Source: Psychrobacter sp. UBA3483 (GTDB taxonomy: Bacteria > Pseudomonadota > Gammaproteobacteria > Pseudomonadales > Moraxellaceae). From it: a stretch of DNA of 37,879 bases. The translations under genes were made by a program, and so were the position numbers. Positions 1-7,943 of the stretch are shown piece by piece. The notes below the pieces were generated by a model. That model ran no database searches. It was given only the letters and a program-made list of their open reading frames with translations, and was not told where the DNA came from. The stretch lies in contig NZ_DFQS01000040.1 in NCBI RefSeq assembly GCF_002377905.1, forward strand, positions 1 to 37,879. Reading direction: 5' to 3'. Numbering within the stretch: position 1 is the stretch's first letter; each line of letters begins with the position of its first letter.

Positions 1-47
1 TTGGCTCGTAATTTTAAGTCAATGCTTTATCTGGCGGGTACTGTCAT

Positions 48-699
48 TCATTGTAAAAAGAAGTGAAGCCCCGCCCTAATTCCCAAGCCAATAAATACCA
101 CACCACTAATTTTATTTAAAATAGCTTCGATAGCAGGATTTTTACGCAGGTTTTCACTGAATTTTGATGCCAATAATGCTAAGCATAAGCACCATATAAA
201 GCCAGTGATAGCAAAGCTCAGTCCTAAAATGATAAACGACACCATGCTATAAGCATAACTGGCATCGATAAACTGCGGGAAGAACGCCAAAAAGAATAAA
301 GCAACTTTTGGATTAAAGATATTGGTGAGTACACCCTGCTTATAGATTTGCCATCTGTCGAGCAGTCACCATCTTTTCCTCTTCAAGCAAATTACTGGCA
401 AGTAAAGGCTGCTTTTTACTCATAAGTATTTTGACGCCTAAATAGCATAAGTAGCTGGCACCAATATATTTAACGATCATAAATGCGCTAGGAGAGTTGG
501 CCAGTAAAACGGATAATCCTAATGCCGCTAATAAGGTATGAACCAAAATCTCTGAGATAATACCCAGCACGGAATAAAACCCCGCCGTTTACCCCTGTGA
601 AATACTGCGGGTGATGATATACATGCTATCGCTGCCAGGGGTGAGGTTTAGCAAGATGGCTGCCATGACAAACCCTAGGTAATTCTCAATACCAAACAT
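48..699 (-). pseudogene. LysE/RhtB-family amino-acid exporter, broken
   Basis: Read leftward from an ATG at 699, the product begins MFGIENYLGFVMAAILLNLTPGSD, which together with the hydrophobic helices that follow matches the LysE/RhtB exporters, inner-membrane proteins of about 205-215 residues that expel amino acids or homoserine lactones. Two lesions break it. An in-frame TAA lies near 588, after ...SISQG. A one-base frameshift lies near 345-350: frame 1 ends RQMANL-stop, while the shifted frame continues QIYKQGVLTNIFNPK and runs to the TGA at 48. Joined, the pieces span about 217 codons, close to family length, so almost nothing has been lost and the decay looks recent. A sequencing error could explain the frameshift but hardly both lesions. 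The substrate cannot be told. Confidence 0.85.
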
Positions 700-982
700 T
701 GCAAATCTCTTTGTTTTAATAAACCTAATTATCCATGTGTAATGTAATAAAACTTTTATATATTTTATAAAATTATTACAGAGTAGATAGCATTGGCTGG
801 GTTAGCAATAGAGTAAATCACTCAATAAATACTAATTTTAGAAAGCATAATACACATTCTATACTCAAGCTCTGTGAAATGGATAAAATGTAAATATATT
901 ATGAAAATCGCAAATATTGCAGTTTGAACTCTGATAATATATCAGAAGTAGATAAAACTTTTGTTGATAACAAGGATTTGAG
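700..982. promoter_or_regulatory. AT-rich divergent intergenic region
   Basis: This is the spacer between the broken exporter and the small SH3-like gene. A possible extended -10 (TGATAATAT, near 932-941) precedes the SH3-like gene, but no convincing -35 goes with it. AAGGA at about 971-975 is a well placed ribosome binding site for the ATG at 983. I see no further gene. Confidence 0.35.
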
Positions 983-1282
983 ATGAGAAGTTTGGCTTAT
1001 ACCGTTGCTTTATCTGTTTTTGCTACGACTGCTGGGATAAGTGCCGCGCATGCTGAGAGAGTTTGCAAAGTAACAGATCCGACTGAAACACCGTTAAATA
1101 TCCGAGATGAACCAAATGGTAAGATTATCAATAAACTACGTAACGATCGTGAAGTTTATATCACAGAAACCACTTACGATAATAAAGACCGTCCTTGGGT
1201 GTATCTAGAAGGGTACTATCAAGGAGAATACAGACAATGGGGTTGGGCGATTAGAGAATTTGTCTCTTGCTATGATCATTGA
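983..1282 (+). CDS. small secreted SH3-like domain protein
   Basis: A 99-residue protein with a typical Sec signal peptide: MRSL, a hydrophobic stretch, and a likely cleavage after AHA around residue 24. The mature part of about 75 residues has the pattern of bacterial SH3 (SH3b) domains: LNIRDEPNGKIINKL, then a strand-rich middle, then GWAIREFVSC. Two cysteines (in RVCKV and VSCYD) flank the domain and may form a disulfide in the periplasm. SH3b domains usually bind cell-wall peptides or other proteins; the ligand here is unknown. The start is supported by AAGGA six bases upstream. It is a single-gene unit, followed by a strong hairpin terminator. Confidence 0.75.
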   Translation: MRSLAYTVALSVFATTAGISAAHAERVCKVTDPTETPLNIRDEPNGKIINKLRNDREVYITETTYDNKDRPWVYLEGYYQGEYRQWGWAIREFVSCYDH

Positions 1283-1342
1283 TATAGTAACTTCAGCTTA
1301 TCCAAACCATAATAAACTGACTATAACAAAACTAACAGACGT

Positions 1343-1380
1343 AAAAAAGCCCAGTCACCGTTTGATGACTGGGCTTTTTT
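1343..1380. terminator. bidirectional rho-independent terminator
   Basis: A run of A, then AGCCCAGTCA, an eight-base loop, then TGACTGGGCT and a run of T: a 15-base perfect stem (1343-1357 with 1366-1380). T-runs on both strands let it end the SH3-like gene rightward and the tRNA-Glu/tRNA-Ala transcript leftward. Confidence 0.9.
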
Positions 1381-1452
1381 ATTGTTCGCTTATTAGTCTA
1401 ACCTGATGCTTAAAGGTGCTAAGCAAAAGTGCTAATAAGTGACGCCAAATAG

Positions 1453-1528
1453 TGGCGTCCCCAGGGGGATTCGAACCCCCGTTACCGCCGTGAAAGGGCG
1501 GTGTCCTAGGCCTCTAGACGATGGGGAC
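1453..1528 (-). tRNA. tRNA-Glu (anticodon TTC)
   Basis: The reverse complement folds as a 76-base tRNA. The acceptor stem starts GTCCCCA, the anticodon stem-loop is CCGCC CTTTCAC GGCGG with anticodon TTC, and the T arm is GGGGG TTCGAAT CCCCC. The CCA end is encoded. It lies downstream of the gene for the enzyme that charges it (gltX), on the same strand. Confidence 0.97.
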
Positions 1529-1682
1529 GCATAGAGTGTCATAACCAAGGGTTACAACGGTACTTCACAATATCAGAGAGCTTATCTATTAATAGAGCAA
1601 GCCTTGCCTAGGTGCTGATATCGCCCTACTAGCGAGTATTTATATCAAGTGTCAGTCATACTGAACGTTGCGATAAATAGTA

Positions 1683-1758
1683 TGGTGGAGCTAAACGGAG
1701 TCGAACCGTTGACCCCTTGCATGCCATGCAAGTGCTCTACCAACTGAGCTATAGCCCC
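1683..1758 (-). tRNA. tRNA-Ala (anticodon GGC)
   Basis: The reverse complement is a 76-base cloverleaf. The acceptor stem GGGGCTA pairs with TAGCTCC and contains the G3:U70 wobble pair that identifies alanine tRNAs. The anticodon loop ATGGCAT gives anticodon GGC. CCA is encoded. It is the first gene of a two-tRNA transcript with tRNA-Glu, 154 bases upstream of it. Confidence 0.97.
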
Positions 1759-1775
1759 TCGCTAAGAGTGTGCGT

Positions 1776-1804
1776 ATTTTAGGTAAGACCAGCAGTCTTG
1801 TCAA
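1776..1804 (-). promoter_or_regulatory. sigma-70 promoter of the tRNA-Ala/tRNA-Glu unit
   Basis: Read leftward: a perfect TTGACA (1799-1804), a 17-base spacer, and TAAAAT (1776-1781). Transcription would start about ten bases before tRNA-Ala. Position and consensus quality fit a strong stable-RNA promoter. Confidence 0.85.
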
Positions 1805-1897
1805 CCGCTATTTTAAAAATAATGCAAAATAATGCAAAAAAAGTTAGTAAAAGTATTTAAATGGCTAATTATGGACATTTTAGTACGGAGATGAATA

Positions 1898-1940
1898 TAA
1901 AAAAAGGGCCAGTAGTATGAAGAACTGACCCTTTTTATTA
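1898..1940 (-). terminator. gltX terminator
   Basis: On the minus strand, AAAAAGGGTCAGT, a ten-base loop, ACTGGCCC and a long T-run. The stem has one mismatch. It separates gltX from the tRNA promoter downstream. Confidence 0.8.
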
Positions 1941-1991
1941 TTTATCTATTTTACTCTTAATTAACAAGTACAAGGTTATTTAGCAGCCAAA

Positions 1992-3527
1992 CTATTTATC
2001 AGCCAAAAAATCTGGCAATTCTGCCGCTTGTTTCTCAAGTTTCTTCAGTTTCTTTTTACCCAAGCCGCCTAATACATCAACCGCATGACGTAAACGGGTC
2101 AGGGTCATATCAGCGCCGATAATCGCCATTGAGTTCATCACTGGCGTCGATGAGGTGCTACCAGCGATAGCGATAAAGAACGGTGCCATAAAATCACGCA
2201 TCTTAATATCAAGATGCGCGGCAAGACCCTTGAGGGTGGCGTAGATGTTTTCTTCCGTCCACGTCGGCAAGGTTTCTAGTTGCCAAAGTGCCAGTTGTAG
2301 CATCTCGGTAATTTGTTCAGGCGTTAATGATTTATGGGTAAAGCTTTCAGCGTTGATATCAGGCAGGTTTTGGAAATAAAAGCCACCCCAATTGACTGCA
2401 TCAGACAACAGCTCAATACGTGGCTGAATGGCCGCGGCAATCGCGGTCAGTTTATCGCTGTCACTTGCCCACTCAAGGATTTTGTTTTTAAGCTCTTCAG
2501 GCGTAAGCGCACGTAGCCATTCCGCATTTAGCCAGTTGAGCTTTTCGATATCAAAAATAGGACCGCCAAGCGACACGCGCTGAATATTAAAGCTGGTAAT
2601 CATTTCCTCTAAGGTGAATTTCTCCGCCTCGTCAGGCATTGAATAGCCCATACGGCCAAGGTAGTTGAGCAATGCTTCAGGTAGCACGCCAGCATCACGA
2701 TAATAAGTGATAGAGGTTGGGTTCTTACGTTTCGACAGCTTTGATTTGTCTGGGTTACGCAGTAGCGGCATATGGCAAAGAACTGGCATCTCCCAACCAA
2801 AATACTCATAAAGCAGCTGATGCTTGGGTGCAGAATTCAGCCATTCTTCACCGCGCATGACATGACTGATTTCCATTAAATGGTCGTCGACGACGTTGGC
2901 TAAATGATAGGTTGGCATGCCATCAGTTTTTAGCAACACTTGCATATCGACTTGCGTCCAAGGAATCTCAACCGTACCGCGCAGCATGTCATGTATCTGA
3001 CAGACGCCTTCGGTTGGCACACGCATACGAATGACGTGCGGTTTATCCTCATTGACCAATTGCTCGGTTTTTTCTGGCGCTAAATGTGCGCAGCGACCGT
3101 CATAGCGCGGCGTTTCGCCATTGGCCATTTGCTCAGCGCGCATAGCATCCAGCTCTTCAGGGGTACAAAAACAGCGAAACGCATGATCGTTTTCAATAAG
3201 CTGTTCAGCATGTTTTTTATAAATCTCACTACGCTCGCTTTGACGATACGGCGCGTGTGGCCCGCCGATATCTGGTCCTTCCGCCCAGTCAAGACCGACC
3301 CAACGCAGCGCATCCAAAATCATTTTTTCAGATTGCTCGGTTGAGCGCGTTTGATCGGTATCTTCAATACGTAAAATAAACTCGCCGCCGTGGGCTTTGG
3401 CAAAGGCTAAATTAAATAGGGCGATATAAGCGGTGCCGACATGAGGGAAGCCAGTCGGTGAGGGCGCAATACGCGTACGAATAGGACGCTTGCTATCAAG
3501 GTTGGCTTGGGATGATGTTTGGGTCAT
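1992..3527 (-). CDS. gltX: glutamyl-tRNA synthetase
   Basis: Class I aminoacyl-tRNA synthetase that charges tRNA-Glu with glutamate in the cytoplasm. The product has 511 residues when started at the ATG at 3527 (MTQTSSQANLDS). Visible signatures are the HIGH-type motif HVGT at residues 29-32, within PSPTGFPHVGTAY, and the KMSKS-type loop KLSKR at 263-267. The C-terminal half is the helical anticodon-binding domain. The frame stays open 19 codons further upstream to a TTG, but that extension does not look like the family and the ATG start fits better; only a weak GAG stands before it. The gene lies upstream of tRNA-Ala and tRNA-Glu on the same strand, with its own promoter and terminator. Confidence 0.97.
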   Translation of the reverse strand: MTQTSSQANLDSKRPIRTRIAPSPTGFPHVGTAYIALFNLAFAKAHGGEFILRIEDTDQTRSTEQSEKMILDALRWVGLDWAEGPDIGGPHAPYRQSERSEIYKKHAEQLIENDHAFRCFCTPEELDAMRAEQMANGETPRYDGRCAHLAPEKTEQLVNEDKPHVIRMRVPTEGVCQIHDMLRGTVEIPWTQVDMQVLLKTDGMPTYHLANVVDDHLMEISHVMRGEEWLNSAPKHQLLYEYFGWEMPVLCHMPLLRNPDKSKLSKRKNPTSITYYRDAGVLPEALLNYLGRMGYSMPDEAEKFTLEEMITSFNIQRVSLGGPIFDIEKLNWLNAEWLRALTPEELKNKILEWASDSDKLTAIAAAIQPRIELLSDAVNWGGFYFQNLPDINAESFTHKSLTPEQITEMLQLALWQLETLPTWTEENIYATLKGLAAHLDIKMRDFMAPFFIAIAGSTSSTPVMNSMAIIGADMTLTRLRHAVDVLGGLGKKKLKKLEKQAAELPDFLADK

Positions 3528-3662
3528 AAAAATCTCAGAATATGCTGGTGAATGAATAAAATGGCGAGAAAAGTTAAAGCTCAAGGCGAATAGAAAAATT
3601 GAGTCAAAATACGGGTGAAACAGTCGCCGTCACGGTAGAAAAATAGCGTAAAATATAGCGCT

Positions 3663-3691
3663 AGTATAACAGAGAGCTGAGATATTTTTAA
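3663..3691 (-). promoter_or_regulatory. gltX promoter
   Basis: Read leftward: TTAAAA (3686-3691), a 17-base spacer, TATACT (3663-3668). It sits about 140 bases before the gltX start codon, in the divergent spacer shared with rsmH. Confidence 0.55.
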
Positions 3692-3710
3692 CGAAAAGCC
3701 TCTCTAGCGC

Positions 3711-3738
3711 TTGACTCGCCGTATATCCTTGCGATAAT
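3711..3738 (+). promoter_or_regulatory. promoter of the rsmH-ftsL-ftsI-mur cluster
   Basis: TTGACT (3711-3716), a 16-base spacer and GATAAT (3733-3738), each one base from consensus, lie about 85 bases before the rsmH start. It is the likely main promoter for the division and cell-wall genes; no mraZ gene or clear MraZ repeat box is seen before it. Confidence 0.7.
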
Positions 3739-3823
3739 AATGCTAGGTGAGTCATAACTTGTTTATTTTCATCTGATTTTTTACTATTACTGGCCAAAAA
3801 GGTCATCATCTACTGAGTCGTTT

Positions 3824-4966
3824 GTGTCCATATCGAATCCAAAGTCAAAAAACACGTTAAATTCTAAAGAAACCCTTTCTTCAGTCATTGATAGTTCTGA
3901 GTCAGAAGTCAATTCGTCTATTGTTGAAAATGATTCTGCTCAAGAGCCCGTCATAGAGCAAGCGGGTTCTAATGAATTAAGTTTTGTCCATGACGCCGTG
4001 CTACTACAAGAAACGGTGGCGGCGGTATTGGGTGTCAAATCACTGTCCAAACAAACAGATGACAGCCGTCAGAATAGCTTACAACAAAAAGGTATTTATG
4101 TTGATGCAACTTTTGGGCGCGGTGGGCATAGCCGCCTGCTATTAAGTCAGCTCGCCGATGATGCAACCTTGGTTGTTTTTGATAAAGACCCGACGGCGAT
4201 TAGCGTTGCGCAAGAATTGGCAAAGACCGATAGCCGTGTCAAAGTGGTTCATGACAGTTTTGCGACCTTGACCGTTAGCCTCGCTGCGATGGGTATCACG
4301 AAAGTGGACGGCCTGATGGCGGATTTGGGTATTTCCTCGCCGCAGATTGATGACGGTAGCCGTGGTTTTAGTTTTATGCGCGATGGCGCGGTCGATATGC
4401 GCATGGATACCAGTCGTGGACAGTCGGTTGCCGAGTGGCTCGAGACAGTCGATGATGAAACCTTGGCCAATGTGCTTTATGAGTTTGGCGAAGAGCGCCA
4501 TAGTCGCCGTATTGCCCGTGCGATTAAGCAGATGGACAGCTATGAGTCTACGCTTGCGCTGGCAGAAGTGATCAAAGCGGCGCATCCAAATTGGCAGCGC
4601 GGTAAGCATCCTGCGACGCAAAGTTTTCAGGCTATGCGCATTTTTATCAATAATGAGCTTGGCGATGTGGATGACTTTTTAGAACAAAGTATTCCGATTT
4701 TAAAGTCGGGCGGTCAGCTGGCAGTGATTAGTTTTCACTCGTTAGAAGATCGCCGTATCAAGCAGTTCTTGCAGCGCCATAGCAAAGGTCAGTATCCAGA
4801 AGATGAAAACTTGCCGATGCCGCCCAAGCGTCCGCGTTATTTTAGTAAACCAAAGCGCGTCGGCCCTAGCCAAGCAGAAATCAGTCACAATCCACGCTCG
4901 CGTAGCGCATGGTTACGCATGGCGACTCGTAGTGATACGGATTATAAAGCAGATGATAATGCTTAA
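3824..4966 (+). CDS. rsmH: 16S rRNA (cytosine1402-N4)-methyltransferase
   Basis: RsmH (MraW) uses S-adenosylmethionine to methylate N4 of C1402 in 16S rRNA in the decoding centre. Signatures: FVHDAVLLQETV, the SAM-binding strand VDATFGRGGHS, DLGISSPQIDDGSRGFSF, and the C-terminal ISFHSLEDRRIKQF. The product of 380 residues is longer than usual (about 310). A serine-rich leader of about 55 residues precedes the conserved part, and some 20 extra polar residues lie just before the SAM motif. The start is GTG at 3824 with no strong ribosome binding site; I find no other good start inside the leader, so the N-terminus is uncertain. First gene of the cluster. Confidence 0.95.
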   Translation: MSISNPKSKNTLNSKETLSSVIDSSESEVNSSIVENDSAQEPVIEQAGSNELSFVHDAVLLQETVAAVLGVKSLSKQTDDSRQNSLQQKGIYVDATFGRGGHSRLLLSQLADDATLVVFDKDPTAISVAQELAKTDSRVKVVHDSFATLTVSLAAMGITKVDGLMADLGISSPQIDDGSRGFSFMRDGAVDMRMDTSRGQSVAEWLETVDDETLANVLYEFGEERHSRRIARAIKQMDSYESTLALAEVIKAAHPNWQRGKHPATQSFQAMRIFINNELGDVDDFLEQSIPILKSGGQLAVISFHSLEDRRIKQFLQRHSKGQYPEDENLPMPPKRPRYFSKPKRVGPSQAEISHNPRSRSAWLRMATRSDTDYKADDNA

Positions 4967-5263
4967 GCTGAGTCTTAAAACAATGGCATAACCATGCTAG
5001 AACACAATGCAAAAAAACAGCGCCGAAAAGACTGTTATTGAGTTATGTGGGTAAAATATGACTGAATGTTTTAATGATTACGCGGCTGTTAAAAAGCTGT
5101 AAACATTCTCTGCTAGGCTCAGCAGTTACTTTTTGCTTGGTTATGTGTTTATTGATTTTATTGGTAGTTATTTTTATTGATGGTGCTGATGGCTCATGAG
5201 GGTGTGTTCACTCGCAAATCTTAGCGCTTTTTTTATTTTGAAGTTCACTTTTTTGAGATCGTC
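4967..5263. other. 297-base spacer between rsmH and ftsL
   Basis: Unusually long for this cluster. Short open frames of at most 14 codons occur but none has a credible ribosome binding site. No terminator or clear promoter was seen, so ftsL probably depends on the rsmH promoter. Confidence 0.4.
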
Positions 5264-5734
5264 ATGGCAATATCTGACAAACCTGTAAACCGCCGCGCCG
5301 CAATGCCTCTTAATACCGATGTTGGCGAATTATTCGTGCGCCGATTTAATGTGGTCAGTATTTACGTGGCCATATTATTGTTATTAGCGGCTGCGATTAT
5401 CTGGAGCGGCATCAAAACGGCAGAAGGCGTGCAGCAATATCATCAGGATTATAAAACCTTGCAAGATATGAAAAAACAAGAGCGCAAGCTACAGGTAGAA
5501 CATCAACGTTTGCTTATCGAGCAGCAAACCTTTAGTGCGACCCCGCAAATTGCCAGTCGTGCTGTTGCTGAACTCGGGATGTTTTCGCCAACCCTTAAGG
5601 ATAAGCTGATTATTCAGCCGGGAGCGGCCGTTGCTGTTGCACCAGTGCTCGAGGACGATGGCACAGATGCTGCCGCTGCCAATGAAACAGATTTTTTTGA
5701 GGCGGATGCTAACGCTGCGGAGGCAGGACGATGA
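5264..5734 (+). CDS. ftsL: cell division protein FtsL
   Basis: Small bitopic divisome protein that pairs with FtsB and recruits and activates FtsI/FtsW at the septum. Of 156 residues, about 29 are cytoplasmic, residues 30-48 form one membrane helix, and 55-90 are a charged, heptad-like coiled coil (YKTLQDMKKQERKLQVEHQR). The conserved end ASRAVAELGMFSPT resembles the usual A..LGM motif. An Ala/Asp-rich tail of about 40 residues exceeds the E. coli length of 121. Identification rests on topology and position; sequence conservation in FtsL is low. Its stop overlaps the ftsI start in ATGA, implying translational coupling. Confidence 0.9.
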   Translation: MAISDKPVNRRAAMPLNTDVGELFVRRFNVVSIYVAILLLLAAAIIWSGIKTAEGVQQYHQDYKTLQDMKKQERKLQVEHQRLLIEQQTFSATPQIASRAVAELGMFSPTLKDKLIIQPGAAVAVAPVLEDDGTDAAAANETDFFEADANAAEAGR

Positions 5735-7836
5735 CTGATAAAAAGCCCACCGCCAAAAACGATAAAGCCGTTAAAAATAATAGCAAAAAATCCGCCAGCG
5801 GCAAAGTCACTAAGCCGCTACGCCGTGCCAGTGTTGCCAAATCTGGACAAACAAGCGGCAAAGCTGACAATAAAGCGGCCGATAACCGCAAAGCTAAGCT
5901 ATTTAGTCGCCTAAAAAAGAACGAAGAGCAGGGCGCTTATACCAGTGTAAAAACCCAAAAAAGCAAAAGAGCCTTTTTGGGTAAAGCCTCTGGGGCATCG
6001 TCACGCGGCGGTGTCGAACTGGATAAAAACCGTTTTCGCACGATTTGGGCAATATCGTTAGTCATTTTAGGCTTGTTAATCGGCCGTGCTTATTATTTAC
6101 AAGTCGCCAATGCGCAGTTTTATCAAGATAAAGGCAATGAGCTGATTACCAGCGTGCGTACGCAAAAATCCTATCGCGGCATGATTACTGATCGTAATGA
6201 TTTGCCATTAGCCGTCAGTGCGCCGCTCGCTACCGTATCTTTTAGCCCGCATGATTATGCGCGCGAATATTATGAGCTTAAGCGCATTATATTGACCAAT
6301 CCTGAAAGTCCGCAGCTGATCGCGCGTATGCAAAAGCGTTTGGATAATATGGATTTAACCACGCTTGCGGCCGCGGCCAATATTTCGGTCACTGAGCTGA
6401 AAAAAGTTACGGCTATCGATGACAGTATTGACGTCACCGATGAAGAAGCAGTGAAAGCGGCGCTGCCATCGGGCGCAGGTTCACATTATCTGCCGCTTCT
6501 TAATAAAGTCACGCCTGAGATTGCCCAAAGTGTCAGCTCGCTTGATTTCCCGGGTGTCTATGAGAAAAACTTCTTCCAGCGCTATTATCCGCAGCCGCAA
6601 CCAAACTCGCAATTGCTTGGCTTTATGGGACAAAACGCCAATGATCCTGAAGGCGGCTATGAAGGACGTGCTGGTATTGAGCGCCAGTATGAAACGGCGC
6701 TGGCTGGTGAAGACGGTAAGGTTTTGGTACTAAAAGACGCCAAGCAAAACAGCTTAAAAGAAATCAAGCAAGTCGAGCCAGAAGTACCGGGTAAAGATGT
6801 TGCCTTAACGATTGATTCACGCTTACAGTATCTGCTCTATAAAGAGCTGGAAAAAGCCGGTCGCCTGCAAAAAGCGCGTTGGTCGACAGGTATGATTGTC
6901 GATGTACAAACGGGCGAAGTGCTAGCGCTATCGACGTGGCCCTCATTTAACTCTAATAACCTCAATGAGATGACGGGTGAAAACCAGCGTAACCGTGCGC
7001 TGCTCGACGTCTTTGAGCCGGGTTCGGTCATGAAGCCATTTACCGTGGCAGCCGCATTGGATTCCGGTAAATATACCACCACGTCTTTGATTGATACCAA
7101 TCCTGGCTCTATTCGCGTGCGCGGTTATACCATTCGTGACCACAATAATCTGGGACGCATTACGCTTGCGACATTGCTACAAAAATCTAGTAACGTCGCC
7201 TCAACCAAGATTGCCTTATCGTTGCCGCCTGATGCGATTACCAGTATGCAAAGACAGTTTGGCTTTGGGGCAAAAACCCCGCTGCAATTCCCAGGGGAAG
7301 GCAGTGGACTTGTCGTGACTCCAAAAGAAGAAGAGACGTCAAGACGGGCAACGGTCAGTTATGGTTATGGTATACAAGTCACCTTGGCACAGGTCGCGCA
7401 GGCGTATTCGGCGCTTGCTGCCGGCGGGGTGATGCATCCATTAACTTTGATTAAAGATGACAAAAAACAGCCCAGCAAACGTATCATGGCGCACGAACAA
7501 GCGATGTCTATCGTACAGATGTTAGAAAGTGTCACCGAGCCAGGCGGTACGGCCAAAGCTGCGGCGATTGATGGTTATCGCGTGGCCGGTAAAACGGGTA
7601 CCTCACGCCGTATTAATCCCAAAGGCGGCTACTATAGCGACCAGTACCGTAACGTCTTTGCCGGTATGGCGCCCGCGTCTAATCCTAAGCTGGTCGGGGT
7701 GATGCTTATCGAAGACCCACGTGGTCAGATTTACGCTGGCTTAACGGTAGCGCCTGTCTTTCATAACGTCATGAAAGAGGCGCTGCGCTTGTATAATGTG
7801 CCGTTAGATAAGCCATTAAAAACTGAAGAGCCGTAG
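5731..7836 (+). CDS. ftsI: septal peptidoglycan transpeptidase FtsI (PBP3)
   Basis: Class B penicillin-binding protein that crosslinks septal peptidoglycan; target of beta-lactams such as aztreonam. Layout of the 701 residues: a lysine- and alanine-rich cytoplasmic tail (1-100), a membrane helix (about 104-124), a dimerisation/pedestal domain with RGMITDRNDLPLA, and the transpeptidase domain. Active-site motifs are SVMK (Ser432 nucleophile, Lys435), SSN (486-488) and KTG (621-623). The enzyme is longer than E. coli FtsI (588) almost entirely because of the N-terminal tail. The start overlaps the ftsL stop by four bases. Confidence 0.97.
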   Translation: MTDKKPTAKNDKAVKNNSKKSASGKVTKPLRRASVAKSGQTSGKADNKAADNRKAKLFSRLKKNEEQGAYTSVKTQKSKRAFLGKASGASSRGGVELDKNRFRTIWAISLVILGLLIGRAYYLQVANAQFYQDKGNELITSVRTQKSYRGMITDRNDLPLAVSAPLATVSFSPHDYAREYYELKRIILTNPESPQLIARMQKRLDNMDLTTLAAAANISVTELKKVTAIDDSIDVTDEEAVKAALPSGAGSHYLPLLNKVTPEIAQSVSSLDFPGVYEKNFFQRYYPQPQPNSQLLGFMGQNANDPEGGYEGRAGIERQYETALAGEDGKVLVLKDAKQNSLKEIKQVEPEVPGKDVALTIDSRLQYLLYKELEKAGRLQKARWSTGMIVDVQTGEVLALSTWPSFNSNNLNEMTGENQRNRALLDVFEPGSVMKPFTVAAALDSGKYTTTSLIDTNPGSIRVRGYTIRDHNNLGRITLATLLQKSSNVASTKIALSLPPDAITSMQRQFGFGAKTPLQFPGEGSGLVVTPKEEETSRRATVSYGYGIQVTLAQVAQAYSALAAGGVMHPLTLIKDDKKQPSKRIMAHEQAMSIVQMLESVTEPGGTAKAAAIDGYRVAGKTGTSRRINPKGGYYSDQYRNVFAGMAPASNPKLVGVMLIEDPRGQIYAGLTVAPVFHNVMKEALRLYNVPLDKPLKTEEP

Positions 7837-7943
7837 CTAAAAATATAAGTTCCATGGCTAAGTTTTATGACTAATTTCCATGACCAAGTTTCGTGTTTCA
7901 GCTGTTAACTATTTGATGCGTTTTAACCGTTTAGGATATGCCA

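Noticed and set aside
1453..1758. tRNA genes as integration site of a genomic island
   Set aside because: No integrase and no duplicated tRNA 3' end were found in the window; the accessory DNA starts some 18 kb away.
3528..3584. 19-codon upstream extension of gltX
   Set aside because: Would need a TTG start; the extra residues do not match glutamyl-tRNA synthetases and the ATG at 3527 gives normal length.
4142..4621. 159-codon open frame antisense to rsmH
   Set aside because: It lies wholly within the strongly supported rsmH gene, and the product (MRRRMLTALPIW...) looks like a shadow of the coding strand.
5040..5110. Short frames between rsmH and ftsL
   Set aside because: At most 14 codons, without ribosome binding sites or conserved features.
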